From the NCBI GenBank assembly GCA_025363575.1, contig JANYDM010000138.1, positions 1 through 30,009 on the forward strand: a stretch of 30,009 nucleotides of DNA, given 5' to 3'. The position numbers and the translations under genes are program-made. This stretch comes from Betaproteobacteria bacterium (lineage in GTDB: Bacteria > Pseudomonadota > Gammaproteobacteria > Burkholderiales > SG8-41). A model generated the notes under the pieces. That model was not told where the DNA came from and did no database searches. It saw only the letters and a list, made by a program, of their open reading frames with translations. This document shows, piece after piece, positions 23,396 to 30,009 of the stretch (its first letter is position 1; every line of letters starts with the position of its first letter).

Positions 23396-24361
23396 TCAAT
23401 CCACGCGCGCGCCGGAATCCTTGATCACTTTCGCCCATTTCGTGACTTCGACTTTGATGTAAGCGGTAAATTGTCCCGCCGTGTTCGCTACCGGGTCGAA
23501 CCCGAGCACGGCCAGCCGCTCTTTTGTGTCGGGCTGCGCAACGATGGCAGCAATCGCCTTGTTGAGCTTCGCCACATGCGCCGCGGGTGTGCCGGTCGGC
23601 GCGAAAAAACCTATCCACGTGTAGTCCTCGTAACCGGGATAGCCTTGCTCGGCGACGGTACCCACGTCAGGCAGCGACTGCATGCGCGCGGGACTCGTCA
23701 CCGCGATGCCGCGGATTTTGCCCGATTTGATGAGAGGCACTGTCGGCGGCATTGCCGTCAAGCCGACCGGGATCTGTCCCGCGGCGACAGCAAGCATGGC
23801 CGGCGCCGCGCTGCTATAGGGAATGTGCGTAACGTCGAGGCCTGCCATCAATTTCAATAGACGCTCGCCGGTCAGATGCGGCGTGCTGCCGGCGCCGGCG
23901 GAACCATACGAGAGTTTTTGCTTTTTGCCGAGCGCAATCAACTCCTGCAGGTTGTTAGCGGCGACCGACGGATGCACGAAGATCATGTTGGGACTGACGC
24001 CGGCATTGATGATGGGCGCGAAATCCCGGAACGGATCGTAGCCGGGATTCTTGTAGAGACTCGCGGCCGCCACGTACTGGCTGCTATTGCAGAGCAACGT
24101 ATAGCCGTCGGGCACGGCCTGCGCTGCAATGCGCGTTGCTATCGTGCCGCCGGCGCCGCCTCGATTGTCGATCACGATGGACTGGCCAAGCACGTCGGCA
24201 AGTTTCTGGCCGACGACCCGCCCCATGATGTCGATCGGCCCGCCGGCCGCGCCGCCGGCCAGCACGCGGATGGGGCGCTCGGGGTAACTGTCCGCAGCCG
24301 CGCAAGACCATGCGAGCGAACATGCAGCGAGACAGCCCATGCGTATCCAGTTCGTCGGCAT
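23396..24361 (-). CDS. Bug/TctC-family periplasmic substrate-binding receptor
   Basis: A 321-residue receptor. Two ATGs follow GGAGG in direct succession (24364 and 24361), and the second has the better spacing. The signal peptide (MPTNWIRMGCLAACSLAWSC, cut after AAA) leads to YPERPIRVLAGGAAGGPID, DNRGGAGGTIA and PDGYTLLCN. The loop AGGAAGGPID replaces the usual PyPPGGGtD, and IPYSSAAPAM replaces VPYKGxGPAl, so the pocket is divergent. It precedes the 6-oxocamphor hydrolase-like gene and diverges from the thiamine-diphosphate enzyme gene. It may take up the substrate or a product of either. Confidence 0.92.
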   Translation of the reverse strand: MPTNWIRMGCLAACSLAWSCAAADSYPERPIRVLAGGAAGGPIDIMGRVVGQKLADVLGQSIVIDNRGGAGGTIATRIAAQAVPDGYTLLCNSSQYVAAASLYKNPGYDPFRDFAPIINAGVSPNMIFVHPSVAANNLQELIALGKKQKLSYGSAGAGSTPHLTGERLLKLMAGLDVTHIPYSSAAPAMLAVAAGQIPVGLTAMPPTVPLIKSGKIRGIAVTSPARMQSLPDVGTVAEQGYPGYEDYTWIGFFAPTGTPAAHVAKLNKAIAAIVAQPDTKERLAVLGFDPVANTAGQFTAYIKVEVTKWAKVIKDSGARVD

Positions 24362-24364
24362 CAT

Positions 24365-24524
24365 GTCCTCCGGTGTTTGCTCGGCAGCGGTTTGTTCCGC
24401 CTTGATTTTCAGCGTATCTAATCACATTCAGTCGCTCTACGCTATGATGGGGGCTCAACAATCGCCGGCTATCGCGCGGCGTTCAAACACCGGCCGCATC
24501 CGCGGCCAGCCCGGGAGATTGTCA
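24365..24524. promoter_or_regulatory. Divergent intergenic region, Bug versus ThDP enzyme gene
   Basis: A 160-base gap between outward-reading genes. TATGAT at 24443-24448 is a fair -10-like hexamer for the plus-strand gene, but no good -35 lies 16-18 bases before it. GGGAGA precedes the plus-strand ATG. Joint control of the two units is plausible but unproven. Confidence 0.35.
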
Positions 24525-26204
24525 ATGACGGAGAAAATGAAAGGCTCGCGGTTGGTTGCGCATTTGCTCAAGGCGCACGGGGTCACGCACGTATTTTTCA
24601 TGGACGCCGTGCTGCGCCGCGCGCTGGCCGAGATGGAGGATTTCGGCATCGCGCGCATACTGGGCCACTCCGAAAAAGCCGTCGCCTACATGGCCGACGG
24701 TTATGCGCGCGTGTCGGGCCGCCCGGGCGTGTGCTTTGCGCAGTCGGTGGGCGCGGCGAATCTCGCCGCCGGCATGCAAGACCCCTACCTTGGTCATTCG
24801 CCCGTGATCGCGATGACCGGACGCCACGTCGCGTCGTTTCAGTATCGCAACGCCTACCAGGAAGTCGATCATGGACCGCTCTATGCGGCGGTCACCAAAT
24901 TTCACGGCCGCATCGACGTGCAGGAGCAGATACCCATCCTGTTCCGCGCCGCATTCCGCGAAGCAACTACCGGAACGCCGCGTCCGGTGCATCTCGACGT
25001 CGCCGGTTTTACCGGTGATGCATTGACAGTGACGGAAGGCACTTTCGATCTCACGGTCGACGACGCGCATACGCGCTTTCCCGCGTTTCGCCCCGCGCCC
25101 GACCCCGCCGCAATCGAGCGCGCAATCGTTGCGATCAAGACCGCCAAGCGCCCGGTAATCATCGCCGACCGCGGCGTCATCATCTCCGGCGCGTCCGCCG
25201 CGCTCGCGCGATTCGCCGAGCGTATACAGGCACCGGTCGTCGTGACCCTCGATGCAAAGCAAGCCATGCTGGAAGACCACAAACTCTTTCGCGGCGCAGT
25301 CGGCCTCTACGGACGCGGCTGCGCGAACCACGTCGTCGCCGAAGCCGACCTCGTGATTTACGCAGGCAGCAATACCAGCGACCACACCACCGCCAACTGG
25401 ACGATGCCGAAACAGGGCACCGCGATCATCCAGATCGACATCGACCCGCTGGAAATCGGCCGCAACTACCCGGGCACGATCGGCGTGCTGTCCGATGTGC
25501 GCGCGGGGCTTGAAGCGCTGGCGACTGACGCCGACGCGGCGACGCACGAAGACTGGCTCGCGCATACGCAGAAGTTCGTCGACGAGTGGCGTGTCGAAGC
25601 GGAGAAAGCGCGTTCGTCGGAACAAATGCCGATGCGTCCCGAGCGTCTCGTCAAGGAACTCAACGAGGTGCTGCCAAAGGACGCCATCGTGATCGCAGAC
25701 ACCGGCTATGCCGCGCTATGGACCGGCACCCTGCTCTACCTGCGCCACCCGACCCAGCAATATTTCCGCGCCGCCGGCTCGCTGGGCTGGTCATTCCCCG
25801 CATCGCTCGGCGCGAAATGTGCCGCGCCCGACAAACCGGTGATCTGCTTCACCGGCGACGGCGGCTTCTTCTATCACCTGCCCGAACTCGAAACCGCGCG
25901 CCGCCGCAATATCAAGACCATCACCATCGTCAACAACAACCATTGTTTGTCGCAAGGCCTGCGCAACCTCAACATCGCCTACGAAGGCCGCGCCGAACCC
26001 AACCGCAAAGACGAATGCTACGAGTACCGCGAAACCGATTTCGCCAAAGTCGCGCAATCGTTCGACTGCTTCGGCGTCACTGTCGACAAGCCGCAGGATT
26101 TCAAGAAGGCGTTCGATGCCGCGATGGCGTCCGACCTGCCGGCGGTGATAGACGTGAAGACGCAGTTCGCGGTGCAGGCGCCGCTGCCATGGGTGCCGAA
26201 TTGA
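24525..26204 (+). CDS. Thiamine-diphosphate-dependent enzyme (acetolactate synthase-like)
   Basis: A 559-residue cytoplasmic three-domain ThDP enzyme. The N-terminal PYR domain holds the activating Glu50 (ILGHSEKAVAYMADGYAR). A central Rossmann-like domain follows (AKRPVIIADRGVIISGA; DLVIYAGSNTSDHTTAN). The C-terminal PP domain has the GDGGFF...NNN motif at about 444-472, which binds the diphosphate through Mg2+. It would catalyse carboligation or decarboxylation of a 2-oxo acid or its CoA derivative. The exact type is not clear, as no regulatory small subunit gene follows. The open frame extends far upstream, overlapping the divergent Bug start; ATG 24525 is chosen for GGGAGA and the domain boundary. 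Confidence 0.88.
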   Translation: MTEKMKGSRLVAHLLKAHGVTHVFFMDAVLRRALAEMEDFGIARILGHSEKAVAYMADGYARVSGRPGVCFAQSVGAANLAAGMQDPYLGHSPVIAMTGRHVASFQYRNAYQEVDHGPLYAAVTKFHGRIDVQEQIPILFRAAFREATTGTPRPVHLDVAGFTGDALTVTEGTFDLTVDDAHTRFPAFRPAPDPAAIERAIVAIKTAKRPVIIADRGVIISGASAALARFAERIQAPVVVTLDAKQAMLEDHKLFRGAVGLYGRGCANHVVAEADLVIYAGSNTSDHTTANWTMPKQGTAIIQIDIDPLEIGRNYPGTIGVLSDVRAGLEALATDADAATHEDWLAHTQKFVDEWRVEAEKARSSEQMPMRPERLVKELNEVLPKDAIVIADTGYAALWTGTLLYLRHPTQQYFRAAGSLGWSFPASLGAKCAAPDKPVICFTGDGGFFYHLPELETARRRNIKTITIVNNNHCLSQGLRNLNIAYEGRAEPNRKDECYEYRETDFAKVAQSFDCFGVTVDKPQDFKKAFDAAMASDLPAVIDVKTQFAVQAPLPWVPN

Positions 26205-26297
26205 TCTTGAGGGTGAGGCGTAAGGTGCGCCAGCCCCTCTGCTGTTTCCCCCGACAACCGCTCGGCGTATCATGGCGCCTAATACTGGATCACGACA

Positions 26298-26501
26298 ATG
26301 ACCCAACTTCTTGAGCAAGCACTGACCGAAATCGCAAAACTTCCTCCACCGGAGCAGGACGCTATTGCGGCGATCCTTATTGAGGAACTCGCATCCGAGC
26401 AGCGCTGGGCGAAATCGTTCGACAAGTCGCAGGACCTGCTTGCCAAGCTTGCGGACGAAGCGCTCGCCGAAGACCAGGCTGGACTAACCAAGCCTTTCTG
26501 A
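26298..26501 (+). CDS. Small acidic antitoxin-like protein
   Basis: A 67-residue acidic, helical protein (LLEQALTEIAKLPPPEQDA; EELASEQRWAKSFDKSQD; LADEALAEDQAGLTKP). The LPPPEQDAIAAILIEEL stretch and the short length resemble antitoxins or addiction-module components that pair with RelE/ParE-like toxins. The next gene begins five bases after its stop and looks like such a toxin. No DNA-binding motif is obvious, so operon control may need another factor. The ribosome site is weak. TATCAT at about 26266-26271 could be a -10. Confidence 0.7.
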   Translation: MTQLLEQALTEIAKLPPPEQDAIAAILIEELASEQRWAKSFDKSQDLLAKLADEALAEDQAGLTKPF

Positions 26502-26506
26502 CAGCC

Positions 26507-26776
26507 GTGCAATCCCGCACGACGGCAAGGTTCCGCGCGCTCTATGACGCGCTGCCCAAACCGATGCAGGAAAAATCGAAGGCCAGCTATCGATTGTGGT
26601 CTGCTAACCCTGCTCATCCTTCATTGCGCTTCAAGAAAATTCACGCCATACGTCCGATCTACTCCGTCCGCATCGATTTGGACTGGCGCGCGGTCGGCGT
26701 ATTGAATGGAGACACAGTCGTTTGGTACTGGATCGGGCCGCATGCGGAATACGAAAGACTGCTGCGCGCTTTATAA
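26507..26776 (+). CDS. RelE/ParE-superfamily toxin-like protein
   Basis: An 89-residue basic protein starting at GTG 26507, five bases after the antitoxin-like gene. Marks are a helical N-terminus (TTARFRALYDALPKPMQEK), then NPAHPSLRFKKIHAIRPIYS, VRIDLDWRAVGVLNGDTVV and WYWIGPHAEYERLL, the small alpha/beta layout of RelE/ParE-type mRNA interferases or gyrase inhibitors. The order antitoxin-then-toxin with close spacing supports a type II toxin-antitoxin pair. Which target it would act on cannot be told. It lies at the border between the catabolic region and the restriction genes. Confidence 0.72.
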   Translation: MQSRTTARFRALYDALPKPMQEKSKASYRLWSANPAHPSLRFKKIHAIRPIYSVRIDLDWRAVGVLNGDTVVWYWIGPHAEYERLLRAL

Positions 26777-26803
26777 ATCACGGCCAGAGCCGCGATGAGT
26801 TTT

Positions 26804-26873
26804 CGTCATTCCCGCGCAGGCGGGAATCCAGAGGGTTCAAGGCTTTCCTGGATCCCCGCCTGCGCGAGGCTCG
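26804..26873. repeat. REP-like interspersed palindrome
   Basis: The left arm (26804-26831) includes a perfect 8-bp hairpin, ATTCCCGC-GCAG-GCGGGAAT (26808-26827). An imperfect inverse copy of the arm (CTGGATCCCCGCCTGCGCGA) lies at 26848-26867. This CATTCCCGC...GCGGGAATCCAG pattern is a familiar interspersed repeat of proteobacterial genomes. It sits between the toxin-like gene and hsdM. Confidence 0.75.
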
Positions 26874-26924
26874 ACTAAATCAGCGTTTACCTAAAGCACT
26901 TGGCCACAGAGGGCGGGAAAATCA

Positions 26925-28412
26925 ATGTTCGAGCAAGCTTTCAAAAATATCGACGACATCCTCTGGAAAGAGGCTGGCTGCACCACGGAGCTCGACTACA
27001 CCGAGCAGACTTCGTGGCTGCTGTTCCTGAAATATCTCGACGGCCTCGAACAGGACCGCGCGACCGAGGCCAAGCTCGAAGGAAAAAAATACAGCTATAT
27101 CCTGGATAAAGACTATCGCTGGGAAAGCTGGGCCGCACCGAAAGACAAGGCCGGCAAGCTCGACCATAACACCGCGCTTTCAGGCGACGACCTGCGCGAT
27201 TTCGTCAACGCGAAGCTTTTTCCTTATCTGCACGGCTTCAAGCAGAAGGCCAGCGGCCCGAACACCATCGAATACAAGATCGGCGAGATTTTCGGCGAGA
27301 TCAAGAACAAGATCACCAGCGGTTACAACCTGCGCGAGATCATCGACCATATCGACGAGCTGCGCTTCCGCTCGCAGGCCGAGAAGCACGAACTCTCGCA
27401 CCTCTACGAAGCCAAGATCAGGAACATGGGCAATGCCGGGCGCAACGGCGGCGAGTACTACACCCCGCGCCCGTTGATCCGCGCCATCGTGCGCGTCACC
27501 GCGCCGCAACTGGGCGAGCGCATCTATGACGGCGCGGTCGGCTCGGCGGGCTTTCTGTGCGAAGCGTTCGATTATCTGAAAGAAGCCCACCCCAAACGCA
27601 CCACCGCGCAGGACAAGGCGTTGCAGGAGCGCAGCTTCTATGGCAAGGAAAAGAAATCCCTCGCCTATGTAATCGGCATCATGAACATGATCCTGCACGG
27701 CATCGAGGCGCCGAACATCATCCACACCAACACGCTCACCGAGAACTTAGCCGACATTCAGGACAAGGACCGCTACGACGTGGTGCTGGCCAACCCGCCC
27801 TTCGGCGGCAAGGAGCGCCCCGAGGTGCAACAGAACTTTCCCATCCGCACCGGCGAAACGGCGTTTCTGTTCCTGCAGCACTTTATCAAGATCCTCAAGG
27901 CGGGCGGGCGCGGCGGCGTTGTCATCAAGAACACCTTCCTCTCCAACACCGACAACGCCTCCGTCGCCCTGCGCAAGCTGCTGCTGGAAAGCTGCAACCT
28001 CCACACCGTGCTCGACTGTCCCGGCGGCACCTTCATCGGCGCGGGCGTGAAGACCGTAGTGCTGTTTTTCGAGAAAGGCGCGCCGACCCTTCGACAGGGC
28101 TCAGGGCAGGCCCGCAAGGTCTGGTACTACCAGCTCGATCCCGGCCGCAATATGGGCAAAACCAACCCGCTCAACGACGCCGATCTCGCCGAGTTCGTGG
28201 AGCTGCAAAAGACTTTCGCCGACTCGCCCAAAAGCTGGAGCGTGGATGTGAGCCGGTCACTGAGCTCCGCCGAAGTGGACCTCGCCGTGAAGAACCCCAA
28301 CGGTGGCGAGGTAGTCGCGCACCGCAGCCCGCAGGCGATCATGGAAGAAATCGCTGCGCTCGACGCCGAGAGCGCGAAGGTGCTGGGGAACATCAAGGCA
28401 CTGCTCGTATGA
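26925..28412 (+). CDS. hsdM: Type I restriction-modification methyltransferase subunit HsdM
   Basis: A 495-residue N6-adenine methyltransferase subunit. The N-terminal helical HsdM domain starts MFEQAFKNIDDILWKEAGCT. The catalytic core has the SAM-binding motif in the DGAVGSAGFL form (residues 202-211) and the catalytic NPPF motif at 290-293. It pairs with HsdS to methylate one adenine per half-site and protect host DNA. GGGAAAA precedes ATG 26925. The stop overlaps the hsdS start as ATGA. An odd in-frame insert, LRQGSGQA (about 389-396), interrupts the expected GAPT-RKVWYYQLDPG stretch and corresponds to a repeat-like DNA segment. Its effect is unknown, since the frame and motifs stay intact. 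Confidence 0.96.
   Translation: MFEQAFKNIDDILWKEAGCTTELDYTEQTSWLLFLKYLDGLEQDRATEAKLEGKKYSYILDKDYRWESWAAPKDKAGKLDHNTALSGDDLRDFVNAKLFPYLHGFKQKASGPNTIEYKIGEIFGEIKNKITSGYNLREIIDHIDELRFRSQAEKHELSHLYEAKIRNMGNAGRNGGEYYTPRPLIRAIVRVTAPQLGERIYDGAVGSAGFLCEAFDYLKEAHPKRTTAQDKALQERSFYGKEKKSLAYVIGIMNMILHGIEAPNIIHTNTLTENLADIQDKDRYDVVLANPPFGGKERPEVQQNFPIRTGETAFLFLQHFIKILKAGGRGGVVIKNTFLSNTDNASVALRKLLLESCNLHTVLDCPGGTFIGAGVKTVVLFFEKGAPTLRQGSGQARKVWYYQLDPGRNMGKTNPLNDADLAEFVELQKTFADSPKSWSVDVSRSLSSAEVDLAVKNPNGGEVVAHRSPQAIMEEIAALDAESAKVLGNIKALLV
28087..28113 (+). repeat. Short interspersed repeat inserted in frame within hsdM
   Basis: CCTTCGACAGGGCTCAGGGC is close to the CCTTCGACAAGCTCAGG type of short repeat scattered through many bacterial genomes. 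It is read through as LRQGSGQA. The flanking coding sequence joins smoothly if about 24 bases are removed, consistent with an in-frame insertion. Confidence 0.6.
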
Positions 28413-29605
28413 TGAGGTGGGAAACAAAGACTGTTGGCGAGGTTTGCGAAGTCGTGAACGGCGGCACGCCAAAGACTAGCGTCTCTGAATACTGGAACGG
28501 CAAACACCTCTGGATTACGCCGGCCGAAATGGGCAAGCGGCTTAGTCCTTATGTGAGCGACACTGAACGCAAGCTTTCCGATGCGGGACTTCGCGATAGC
28601 TCTGCAAGAATGCTGCCGCCGCACTCAGTCATTCTTTCGTCCCGCGCTCCCATTGGACACTTGGTCGTCAACACCAAACCAATGTCCACCAACCAAGGCT
28701 GTAAGGGGCTCGTACCGGGAAACAAGCTTGATCACAAGTTTTTGTACTACTACCTAACCAGCATCGTTGAGCTGCTCGACTCGTTGGGGACTGGCGCCAT
28801 CTTTCGCGAGTTATCCGGCGGAAAACTCAAGGAAGTGCTCATTCCCTTCCCTCCGCTTCCCGAACAGCAGCGGATCGTCGACGTGCTGGACGAAGCGTTT
28901 GCCGGCCTCGCCACCGCCCAAACCCATGCCGAAAAGAACCTCCAAAACGCCCGTGCGCTTTTTGAAAGCCACCTGCAATCCGTCTTCACCCAGCGCGGCA
29001 AGGGGTGGGTGGCGAAGCGCAAGCCGCTGGCGGAATTGTGTGACTTGATTGTTGATTGTGAACACAAGACAGCACCGATTCAGCAAGAGGGGATTCCTTC
29101 AATTCGTACCCCGAACATCGGAAAGGGCAAGCTGCTCTTGAATGGCGTTAATCGTGTGTCTGAAAAGACCTACAAAACCTGGACGCAACGTGCAGAACCG
29201 TCGCCTGGCGACTTGATACTGGCACGCGAAGCACCTGCTGGAAATGTCGCGGTCATACCTGAAAACATGCGAGTTTGTCTGGGCCAACGAACCGTCTTAA
29301 TTCGACCCAAGGCGGATGTCTTAGAACCTACCTTCTTAGCGTTCCTTCTTCTTGAACCAAAGACGCAGGCAACACTTCTGGCTCATTCGCGTGGCGCGAC
29401 TGTGCAGCATGTGAACATGAAGGATATTCGAGCACTCGATGTTGGTGCGATTCCTTCGCTCGAAGTGCAAAGATCAATCGTGTCTACGCTCTTGAGTTTT
29501 GACATCGAAACTCAACGCCTAGAAAGCCTCTACCAGCAGAAGCTCGCGGCGCTTGCGGCATTGAAAAAGTCCCTGCTGCACCAAGCCTTCAGCGGCGCCC
29601 TTTAA
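28409..29605 (+). CDS. hsdS: Type I restriction-modification specificity subunit HsdS
   Basis: A 398-residue specificity subunit with two target-recognition domains, which chooses the bipartite DNA sequence for HsdM and HsdR. TRD1 spans about 1-145 and ends in the conserved helix start PPLPEQQRIVDVLDEAF (about 148-164). TRD2 begins after residue 195 and ends in IPSLEVQRSIVSTLLSFD (about 347) with a second helix, ending KKSLLHQAFSGAL. The first ATG overlaps the hsdM stop (ATGA), and a second ATG follows directly. Its base composition is lower in GC than hsdM over both TRDs, as usual for exchangeable recognition domains. The frame stays open upstream within hsdM, but that part is not HsdS. Confidence 0.95.
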   Translation: MMRWETKTVGEVCEVVNGGTPKTSVSEYWNGKHLWITPAEMGKRLSPYVSDTERKLSDAGLRDSSARMLPPHSVILSSRAPIGHLVVNTKPMSTNQGCKGLVPGNKLDHKFLYYYLTSIVELLDSLGTGAIFRELSGGKLKEVLIPFPPLPEQQRIVDVLDEAFAGLATAQTHAEKNLQNARALFESHLQSVFTQRGKGWVAKRKPLAELCDLIVDCEHKTAPIQQEGIPSIRTPNIGKGKLLLNGVNRVSEKTYKTWTQRAEPSPGDLILAREAPAGNVAVIPENMRVCLGQRTVLIRPKADVLEPTFLAFLLLEPKTQATLLAHSRGATVQHVNMKDIRALDVGAIPSLEVQRSIVSTLLSFDIETQRLESLYQQKLAALAALKKSLLHQAFSGAL

Positions 29606-29623
29606 GGAGCAAAATAACGACCA

Positions 29624-29659
29624 TGCCAAATTATGGCACGATCGTGCTAAACTATGGCT
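29624..29659 (+). promoter_or_regulatory. Tandem operator-like dyads before the wHTH-nucleotidyltransferase gene
   Basis: TGCCAAATTATGGCA (29624-29638) and TGCTAAACTATGGCT (29645-29659) are near-identical 15-mers starting 21 bases apart, two helical turns. The first is a perfect TGCCA/TGGCA dyad. Between them is the perfect 12-bp palindrome GCACGATCGTGC (29636-29647). The array ends one base before the ATG at 29661, so a repressor bound here would block expression. The adjacent gene has a winged-helix domain and is the obvious candidate to bind. Confidence 0.65.
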
Positions 29660-29660
29660 C

Positions 29661-30009
29661 ATGTCAATCGCCACCGCTCTTTTTACGGACAGCCAGACCC
29701 GCGTCTACCGCTGGCTGTTCGGCCAGCCCGAACGTAAATTTCACCTCAACGAATTGCGCCGCCTGACCGGCCTTGGCAGCGCGTCGCTGCAGCGCGAGCT
29801 GAACCGTCTGCATGACGCCGGCCTCGTGCGTGCGGATCGCGTCGGCAATCTGCGGCGGTTTCAGGCCGACGAGCACAGCCCGGTTTATGAAGACCTGATC
29901 ACGCTCACGCGTAAAACGCTGGGCGTTCAGCCGGTTTTGCGCGAAGCATTGCTACCGATTGCCGGAGATTTGCAGAACGCCTGGGTGTACGGTTCGGTCG
30001 CGAAACAAA
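29661..30009 (+). CDS. Winged-helix / nucleotidyltransferase-domain protein (3' truncated by window)
   Basis: The frame opens at ATG 29661 and runs off the right edge after 116 codons. The N-terminal part is an ArsR/MarR-like winged helix (RVYRWLFGQPERKFHLNELR, then LGSASLQRELNRLHDAGLVR and a wing, RVGNLRRFQAD). Near the edge NAWVYGSVAKQ begins the GS motif of a DNA-polymerase-beta-type nucleotidyltransferase (MNT-like). Such fusions exist as regulators or antitoxin-like proteins near defence genes. No ribosome site precedes the ATG, which abuts the operator-like dyads, so a leaderless transcript is possible. hsdR may lie beyond it. Confidence 0.75.
   Translation, partial: MSIATALFTDSQTRVYRWLFGQPERKFHLNELRRLTGLGSASLQRELNRLHDAGLVRADRVGNLRRFQADEHSPVYEDLITLTRKTLGVQPVLREALLPIAGDLQNAWVYGSVAKQ

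Noticed and set aside
24339..24524. N-terminal extension of the ThDP enzyme
   Set aside because: The extension overlaps the start of the divergent Bug gene and is unrelated to the PYR domain; GGGAGA marks ATG 24525.
24522..25625. A 367-residue antisense open frame over the ThDP enzyme gene
   Set aside because: Composition is shadow-like and the plus strand has intact Glu50 and GDG...NN motifs.
27557..28408. Upstream extension of HsdS through hsdM
   Set aside because: It is the shifted frame of hsdM with no HsdS similarity; the ATGA junction is the normal hsdM-hsdS arrangement.

Overview
The window looks like a GC-rich betaproteobacterial chromosome, most likely Burkholderiales. The strongest argument is seven periplasmic receptors of the Bug/TctC family (tripartite tricarboxylate transporter substrate-binding proteins), a family greatly expanded in Bordetella, Cupriavidus and relatives. 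No tRNA, rRNA, CRISPR array or transposase gene was recognised by eye. No gene-free stretch exceeds about 210 bases.

Layout. Positions 1-3214 (+) hold a tightly coupled four-gene unit: a DUF4387 tail, an AtuA-family (DUF1446) protein, an orphan NitT/TauT-type binding protein and a dimeric alpha-beta barrel protein. Positions 3245-5191 (-) hold a Tat-exported lactonase-like amidohydrolase followed by a Bug receptor. Positions 5341-8158 (+) hold a Tat-exported ACMSD-type amidohydrolase and an exported amidase. Positions 8173-10046 (-) hold a short-chain dehydrogenase without the usual catalytic Tyr, then a diheme cytochrome c. At 10236-11696 (+) is an exported LVIVD-repeat protein. Positions 11711-14373 (-) hold Bug, a carboxymuconolactone decarboxylase (CMD) family protein and Bug. 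Positions 14512-15281 (+) hold two overlapping PcaC-like CMD genes ending at a strong, probably bidirectional terminator. At 15350-17974 (-) is a large FecR-domain, Trp/Asn/Pro-rich envelope protein. Positions 18178-21856 hold two divergent Bug genes that start on top of each other, a second alpha-beta barrel gene and another Bug gene. At 21994-22497 (+) is a glycine-zipper lipoprotein. Positions 22564-24361 (-) hold a Bug gene and a crotonase that matches 6-oxocamphor hydrolase at the remembered active-site residues. At 24525-26204 (+) is a thiamine-diphosphate enzyme.

From about 26210 the content changes to a defence-type region: a small toxin-antitoxin-like pair, a REP-like palindrome, type I restriction-modification genes hsdM and hsdS, and the start of a winged-helix/nucleotidyltransferase protein preceded by tandem operator-like palindromes. 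The window ends inside that gene and hsdR is not seen.

How the genes may work together (inference): the first 26 kb reads as mosaic catabolic cassettes. Each has one or two orphan binding proteins, which lack permease genes here, next to enzymes suited to terpenoid, aromatic or amide substrates (AtuA, beta-diketone hydrolase-like crotonase, CMD proteins, amidohydrolases, amidase). Several of the enzymes carry export signals, so part of the chemistry may occur in the periplasm. No substrate can be assigned from sequence alone.
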